Below are positions 55,731-60,000 of a DNA stretch of 60,000 bases, piece by piece (within the stretch, counting starts at the first letter, position 1; every line of letters starts with the position of its first letter). The stretch comes from Nematostella vectensis (lineage: Eukaryota > Cnidaria > Anthozoa > Actiniaria > Edwardsiidae). Below the pieces are notes generated by a model that was not told where the DNA came from, did not search any database, and saw only the letters and a list, made by a program, of their open reading frames with translations. The translations under genes were made by a program, and so were the position numbers. Location: positions 3,336,001 through 3,396,000 of the forward strand of contig NC_064034.1 of the NCBI RefSeq assembly GCF_932526225.1, read 5' to 3'.

Positions 55731-56397
55731 TCTCCCCCTCTATATATGCATCCTTACCCCTAGAGTTTTTGGGGAAGTAGGCGTACATGGGAAACCGCTC
55801 TGGTAGGATGTTGGAGCGGAGGCGAAGGTTGTCAGGGGTTGTTTGGTGGAAGTCGACCAACAGACAACTATAAGGGTCTTTAGTAGCTTGGTCGTAAGCA
55901 TCCATAACGTAGTCTAATTGTCCCGGGAATGCTTGCTGCGCTAGCGTGCGTATCCCTAACTTGTTCCTAGGGTCCTTGAACAACACAAAGAAATGGCTAT
56001 TGATCGAAGCGGTGCGTGATTTTCCCCCGGGGAATAGGTTCTGTGAGATAAATATAGTTGTGATATCATGGTGGTGGGACTCTTGGGTGAAGATTTTCAA
56101 AGCCCTATCGATTTGGTCCATCAGATCGTCTATGATGAGCAGACCAGGGGTGTCATGCTCCCCAAACAGGTCAGTGACAGAGTCAGGCAGTCCTTGGTGG
56201 AACTCAACACCTAGTTTTTTCTGCAGCCAATCGTACTTGGGTTGCCACTGTCCGTAACAACAAACTATTTTATGGAACCGTTTGTCAAAAGCCATAGGGG
56301 CTTGCCGTAACAAACTCTGCACCCATGTAGTTTTTCCTGATTGACTTGGACCAACTACCATAATGGCACACGGACAACGGAACCGTCGGTCCTCCAT
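55624..56397 (-). CDS. Packaging ATPase (FtsK/HerA, A32-like), 257 aa
   Basis: The first ATG of the frame is at 56397 (MEDRRFRCPC). Walker A is GPSQSGKTT (residues 16-24), Walker B is LLIIDD (86-91), and a sensor-like TTIFISQNLFP follows. This is the short A32-type genome-packaging ATPase of Polintons, adintoviruses and virophages, which drives DNA into the capsid. A TATATATAA box lies on the minus strand at 56455-56447, about 50 bp upstream. The 3' end overlaps the 379-aa gene. Confidence 0.93.
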   Translation of the reverse strand: MEDRRFRCPCAIMVVGPSQSGKTTWVQSLLRQAPMAFDKRFHKIVCCYGQWQPKYDWLQKKLGVEFHQGLPDSVTDLFGEHDTPGLLIIDDLMDQIDRALKIFTQESHHHDITTIFISQNLFPGGKSRTASINSHFFVLFKDPRNKLGIRTLAQQAFPGQLDYVMDAYDQATKDPYSCLLVDFHQTTPDNLRLRSNILPERFPMYAYFPKNSRGKDAYIEGENGCTTSVSDAQRKRKRSKGRVDPSDPYTSHGKRKA

Positions 56398-56526
56398 CCT
56401 GGGGTGGCTGAGGGATCTAGTGCCGTCCACTTTTTACCCTCACCAGTATATATAAGCGATGGGGAATAATGAGTCAAGACACAGGGTACCCATTACATGT
56501 TTTTTATTGTAGTGGACCACTCTACA

Positions 56527-57168
56527 CTAGGGCCACATCCATAGGTTGTGGTTGTTATAATTATTATTATTATTATTGCTATTGTTATTGTTACTATCAC
56601 CTAGCACTAAATGGTGTTGTTTCACAGCACATTGGCGCCAAGGGCATCGTCTGCGTTGGGCGCAGTCCCTACCAGCGCCATGACAAACTAGATCGTGCAC
56701 AAACGAACACACTACTTGGTCGTTCCAATTATACTGACTACCAAACTTTGAGACGATCTCCCTTAAGGTAACTCCGCGGGTACGGTGGTACAGAAAGAAT
56801 AGGCAATACTGTCCGCACACGGCTGAGTTTAAAGCTTGGAGACGGTGTGGGTTCGTCACCAGCCGGGGGCGCAAGGCGCAAAAGTCTGCCATTACTTTTC
56901 CGTAGGCCTCAGGACCAAACCCAAAACTGTCAAACCACTCGCAACGGTCTGGTGTGAAGAAGGCTGCTAGCCAGTGGGTGCCAGGTCTGCCACTAGGGTC
57001 AGTGTTCATGATGTATGCTGAGTAGCCATACCCATTCTCAGGGATAGTGGTTGGTAGAAGGTCCGAGGGGTACACCCCTTCGAACACAGGTTCTATATGA
57101 CGGTCACGGAGGGCTATAGTCTCCAGCTCCTCTGTGGACATTGCGTCCTGTTGGAGGTCAGCATTCAT
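56527..57168 (-). CDS. Adenovirus-type maturation cysteine protease, 213 aa
   Basis: ATG 57168. The adenain-like triad order is visible: His65 in GTHWLAAFF, Asp80 in CEWFDSFG, and Cys118 in SAVCGQYCLFFL, with Gln111 as a likely oxyanion residue. It belongs to the Ulp1/adenain (C5-like) fold and matures capsid precursors. It lies 25 bp downstream of the capsid gene. The C-terminal end is Asn-rich, (Asn)n from an ATT/GTT repeat, and probably dispensable. Its stop is 129 bp from the ATPase start. Confidence 0.93.
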   Translation of the reverse strand: MNADLQQDAMSTEELETIALRDRHIEPVFEGVYPSDLLPTTIPENGYGYSAYIMNTDPSGRPGTHWLAAFFTPDRCEWFDSFGFGPEAYGKVMADFCALRPRLVTNPHRLQALNSAVCGQYCLFFLYHRTRGVTLREIVSKFGSQYNWNDQVVCSFVHDLVCHGAGRDCAQRRRCPWRQCAVKQHHLVLGDSNNNNSNNNNNNYNNHNLWMWP

Positions 57169-57193
57169 GTCTTTTCTTTTTTTTTCTTGTCCT

Positions 57194-58504
57194 TTACCCT
57201 TGGATGGTGTACATTACACGACGGGCGGCGTCTATCTCCATGACGTTGTTGAACTCTCCGTACAGCACTACTGTAAGCACCTCGGTGGGAGCTGTACTGA
57301 AGGTTAGGTCCAGTGACACCGTGCCTTTATACTGTGGCTGAAAGTACCCGGATGAGGCGTTTCCTGCCGCTGTAAGATCGTAGACAATCAATCCATATCC
57401 CCCAAAGAACTCATCACGGTTGATGTTCAGGCCTTTTGTACGCCCCGTTTTGCCATTTATGCCTTCGTGCATCATGTAGTACAAGTCTATAGCATCCCCA
57501 GCAATGTTTTTGATGCTTGTGAAGGGGGTCTCAACACCATTCACCCGCAACTCAATGTTAGTAACGTTCGTCAAGAAGAAATTGAAGGGATTCTTATCGT
57601 AGTCCCCAGCGTAGGCAGCGTTGGTGATAAGACCAAATACCATTCGCTTTGGGATGAGTCCGTTCCACAGGTCATTGAACTTTTTGGTGAGTTTTCCGCT
57701 CTCAACCTGCTCTGTTTTAACCACAGCTGTGGTCACAGGGTATTTGGCTAATTTGTGCTGGACCAGTGCAGTGCCATGAGTTAGTGCTATAGTATCTGTT
57801 GGGGTGACGTGATACAATCGGAGGGTTGAACCTGGTGTTATGACAAACTTCCCACTTCCCATGAGGGCAAAGGCTGGCGTTGACATCTCCAACCTGATCT
57901 TCATTGGGACACCACTCAACAAGTATCGCCCACACTTGAAGAGATCAACATCTAGGTTGATGATTAGACCAACCTCCGCACTCAGGGCTGTGTAAGAGTT
58001 GCGTTTGTTCAGGCCTTTGTTTGTTGCTCCAGCACCCGTTACAGCGGTGACGTCCATTTTGCCGGCTGTGTCTTTATGCCAAAGACTAAGGCCTAAGAAG
58101 GAGTCTTGTCCCTCCCTGGTGTAGTTGAGTAGGTTACTGATGTAGGCTTTAAACGGATACGAGTCCGTTTGTAGAGTGATTGGCATATTGTTCAACTCTA
58201 CCTTGACTTGTTTGAACAAGGAATGGCCAACATTGTTCACAAAAGTGGCAGCCTCATCGGCCGTGAGGTTCTGGTTATTGGTCTTAGTGATCTTGACTTT
58301 CAGTTTTATGTGTGTTTTTTGAAGGTCAATGTAGGTGGTAGTAGGATGAATGTACCACTCAATGTGGTCGGAGCTCTCATCGCTGGGTGTGTAGGGTATA
58401 AACTTCCCATCTTTCAAAGCGACATCCGTGGCTGGCATAGTGAACAATCCCATACCGGGGTTGGCCACTTGCTGTGACCCCTCGAGAACATGCGCAGTAC
58501 TCAT
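57194..58504 (-). CDS. Major capsid protein (double jelly-roll), 436 aa
   Basis: The first ATG of the open frame is 58504 (MSTAHVLEGSQQVANPG); the frame extends upstream to 58564 without another ATG. Characteristic blocks are HIEWYIHPTTTYIDLQKTHI, VNNVGHSLFKQVKVELNNMP, YPFKAYISNLLNY, LLSGVPMKIRLE, and a C-terminal strand region ending YGEFNNVMEIDAARRV. This is the Polinton/adintovirus capsid type often labelled F54H12.2-like in invertebrate annotations. It would form the pseudo-hexameric capsomers. A CRE site at 58556-58563 and a TATA-like GATAAAAC near 58580 lie upstream. Confidence 0.93.
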   Translation of the reverse strand: MSTAHVLEGSQQVANPGMGLFTMPATDVALKDGKFIPYTPSDESSDHIEWYIHPTTTYIDLQKTHIKLKVKITKTNNQNLTADEAATFVNNVGHSLFKQVKVELNNMPITLQTDSYPFKAYISNLLNYTREGQDSFLGLSLWHKDTAGKMDVTAVTGAGATNKGLNKRNSYTALSAEVGLIINLDVDLFKCGRYLLSGVPMKIRLEMSTPAFALMGSGKFVITPGSTLRLYHVTPTDTIALTHGTALVQHKLAKYPVTTAVVKTEQVESGKLTKKFNDLWNGLIPKRMVFGLITNAAYAGDYDKNPFNFFLTNVTNIELRVNGVETPFTSIKNIAGDAIDLYYMMHEGINGKTGRTKGLNINRDEFFGGYGLIVYDLTAAGNASSGYFQPQYKGTVSLDLTFSTAPTEVLTVVLYGEFNNVMEIDAARRVMYTIQG

Positions 58505-58555
58505 GGTGTAAAGGGAGCTCTTCTTCGTGGCAAGGGTGGGTGTGAACTGGGGGTA

Positions 58556-58563
58556 TGACGTCA
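58556..58563. promoter_or_regulatory. CRE/ATF site upstream of the capsid gene
   Basis: A perfect TGACGTCA lies between the pVI-like and capsid genes, as in the other promoters of this element. Confidence 0.55.
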
Positions 58564-58592
58564 CTTGTAGACAGTTTTATCTTTTTTTCTCT

Positions 58593-59120
58593 CTAGTCGA
58601 AGATATCCATAGGTCTTCTCCCACCCCTTTGACGTCTGTGAGAGGGTGTGACTTTACGGCGCCGATGGCTTCTCCGAGGTACCCCTGTGGAGGGGGTGCC
58701 GAGAGGTACAGTCTTTGGCATAATTTTCACTCTATGAGCAATTTGTCTCCCCGTGTTGGGGGAGGTTGTCCCAAATGTTGTATGGCCAATTGGGATACTC
58801 CCCGAGGCGTCGAAGGGTAAGTCTGTGTTGAGTGACCCAAGGCCACCCCCAGTTTGTACCACCACAGGGTAACCGCGGAACGCTTCACCATGGGCGCTCC
58901 CCCACCCCAATTGACCAAGGGGAGCACCTTGGAACGCTTGGCTACCCATCCCCCGTTGCTCCATATCAATGAAAGGGGGTGGGTTTCTAATGTCATACCC
59001 TCTTATTACACCAGCGTCGGCTATTGCATGGGAGCCGCGCCCTTGTTGTCCACCAAAGAGAGGACCAAGGATAGGGGCTAAGAGAGTTCCAGCTAACCCT
59101 GCCAAGAGGGGGAAGACCAT
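58593..59120 (-). CDS. Small virion protein with N-terminal membrane-active-like helix (pVI-like), 175 aa
   Basis: ATG 59120, overlapping the end of the penton-like gene by 28 bp. The protein starts with a Gly/Leu-rich amphipathic or hydrophobic stretch (VFPLLAGLAGTLLAPILGPL), then Gly/Pro-rich sequence, and ends with a basic segment (RRSHRRRKVTPSHRRQRGGR). Placement between penton and hexon genes and the N-terminal helix recall adenovirus protein VI, which disrupts endosomal membranes. The family match is by analogy, not alignment. Confidence 0.6.
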   Translation of the reverse strand: MVFPLLAGLAGTLLAPILGPLFGGQQGRGSHAIADAGVIRGYDIRNPPPFIDMEQRGMGSQAFQGAPLGQLGWGSAHGEAFRGYPVVVQTGGGLGSLNTDLPFDASGSIPIGHTTFGTTSPNTGRQIAHRVKIMPKTVPLGTPSTGVPRRSHRRRKVTPSHRRQRGGRRPMDIFD

Positions 59121-60000
59121 AACTGTGCCTTGCGCCTAAAATGAAGTGTTACCTCGAAGCCCCCAGACAAGAATGGTATCGTTCTGCCTGTGTCATCTGT
59201 TATATAGAGGTGGATTTCGTTGATGAGTTGTAAGCGTAGGGGAAAGTAGAATGGTCTGTCGAAGTCCCGCTCCACACCTATGTCACCAGGTTTCCCCCTG
59301 TCAACCATTACGCGTAATACATTTCGGGTACTGCTCCCTAGGATGTAGTTGCTGGCGGTGATATTCGAGTACAAATACATGTTTTGGAAAGTTTTGACAT
59401 CAAAAACAGGGTGGGGACTGGATGAATACTCACGGACGTTTGTACTCCCTTTGGGGAGGGAGTAATCAAACACAGTCCATTGAGGCAGCAGATGTGAAGT
59501 AGCAGACGTCTCAGGTAGGCTTGGGGGCTCTCTCGCGGTGATGGGGTAGTCAGGGGGAAGGACACCCTTTATCGCTAATGGGTGAGTAATGTCTCCTACA
59601 CTGATTGGTGGTAATAACGTTGCGTAGAATGGTCCCTGGTCGGATAGAGAGGCGTCACTGTAGCCAAGCCTTGCAGCGAGCCGTTTCCGTATCAACACAC
59701 GGTTACCCCACCCCACTTTGAACACAACTTTCTCGTTGTACTCATCGGGTACCATTTCTAAGTCTAGGTAATCCTGTTGTAGCGCTTGTCTCGTGGTTTG
59801 CCGGGATGCGTTAAACCCATCGATTACGACCCGTAGGTTCATTGTCAATTGCAACCAATTGCTTATCCTTGACTGCCGAAGGGTCAACTTATGCCATTGG
59901 AGGTAAGGCACAGCTGATGGCGAGTACGAGTGCCTGCACATAATCCAAAGGTCGTGCTCCTCGTCGGAGAAGGTGTCGTAGTGGGGGCTGTAGTTGACGG
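59093..60000 (-). CDS. Minor capsid (penton-like, single jelly-roll) protein, cut by window edge
   Basis: The frame is open from 59093 to the right edge. An internal ATG at 59941 exists, but 19 further codons (including NYSPHYDTFSDEEHDLW) continue upstream, so the true start is probably beyond 60000. The C-terminal strands INEIHLYITDDTGRTIPFLS and FEVTLHFRRK are typical of Polinton minor capsid proteins, which occupy the vertices. About 301 residues are visible. It precedes the pVI-like and capsid genes in a late-type transcription unit. Confidence 0.85.
   Translation of the reverse strand, partial: VNYSPHYDTFSDEEHDLWIMCRHSYSPSAVPYLQWHKLTLRQSRISNWLQLTMNLRVVIDGFNASRQTTRQALQQDYLDLEMVPDEYNEKVVFKVGWGNRVLIRKRLAARLGYSDASLSDQGPFYATLLPPISVGDITHPLAIKGVLPPDYPITAREPPSLPETSATSHLLPQWTVFDYSLPKGSTNVREYSSSPHPVFDVKTFQNMYLYSNITASNYILGSSTRNVLRVMVDRGKPGDIGVERDFDRPFYFPLRLQLINEIHLYITDDTGRTIPFLSGGFEVTLHFRRKAQLWSSPSWQG

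Larger units (their letters stand above)
48214..60000. mobile_element. Endogenous Polinton/Maverick (adintovirus-like) element, left part
   Basis: The set of minor capsid, major capsid, adenain-type protease and FtsK/HerA-type packaging ATPase genes side by side is diagnostic of Polintons and adintoviruses. The region is denser in genes and more GC-rich than its flanks, and its genes are intron-poor with tight or overlapping ends. The left end is placed provisionally at AGTAGTATCATACG (48214), because Polinton termini usually begin with AG. Without the right terminal repeat this is not provable. The element runs off the window. Polymerase B and integrase are not visible. Insertion appears to be in a G6PD intron. 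Confidence 0.93.

Noticed and set aside
48214-60000. Polymerase B or retroviral-type integrase of the Polinton
   Set aside because: No frame in the window shows DNA polymerase B motifs or a DDE integrase; they may lie beyond the right edge.

Overview
The window is metazoan nuclear DNA. Host genes have GT-AG introns in conserved phases and AATAAA signals, and the flanks are AT-rich and full of MITEs, minisatellites and a Penelope-like element. RPAP3, TMEM43, TIMMDC1, PRR11 and G6PD homologues, an mGluR-like receptor, a Penelope element with a hammerhead ribozyme and a Polinton/adintovirus together suggest an aquatic invertebrate. A cnidarian such as a sea anemone is most likely, but the sequence does not prove it. 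I saw no tRNA, rRNA or CRISPR array.

Layout. 1-0.6 kb: last exon of a TMEM43 homologue (+). 0.9-10.8 kb: a complete ten-exon RPAP3 homologue (-), whose introns carry three minisatellites (30, 36 and 36 bp units), a TA-flanked MITE and a LINE tail. 14.1-17.4 kb: an intronless mGluR-like class C GPCR broken by frameshifts. 18.2-19.5 kb: a 5'-truncated Penelope-like element with GIY-YIG domain and hammerhead motif. 20.3-21.1 kb: nested inverted-repeat elements. 21.3-22.9 kb: PRR11-like gene (+). 23.3-26.1 kb: six-exon TIMMDC1 homologue (-). 24.1-46.1 kb: a large tandem segmental duplication running from TIMMDC1 intron 3 into a G6PD intron. It gives two near-identical intact copies of an unknown 521-residue four-module protein, a truncated G6PD 3' end, a TIMMDC1 fragment and two THAP fragments. 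44.6-46.5 kb: the last five exons of the G6PD that looks functional (-).

48.2-60 kb: a clearly more GC-rich Polinton (Maverick)/adintovirus-like element, apparently inside the same G6PD intron and cut by the right edge. On the minus strand, in transcription order, it carries a jelly-roll penton-like protein, a small pVI-like protein, the major capsid protein, an adenovirus-type cysteine protease, a packaging ATPase, a large basic protein and a run of small basic proteins. Leftward lie an exonuclease-like gene (+), a RING-finger gene with an overlapping second frame (-), and an orphan gene (+) behind a promoter with three TGACGTCA sites, CCAAT boxes, an E2F-like site and a TATA box. No DNA polymerase B or integrase is visible; if present they lie to the right. 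All capsid-module frames are open, so the copy is young or still intact as far as can be seen.
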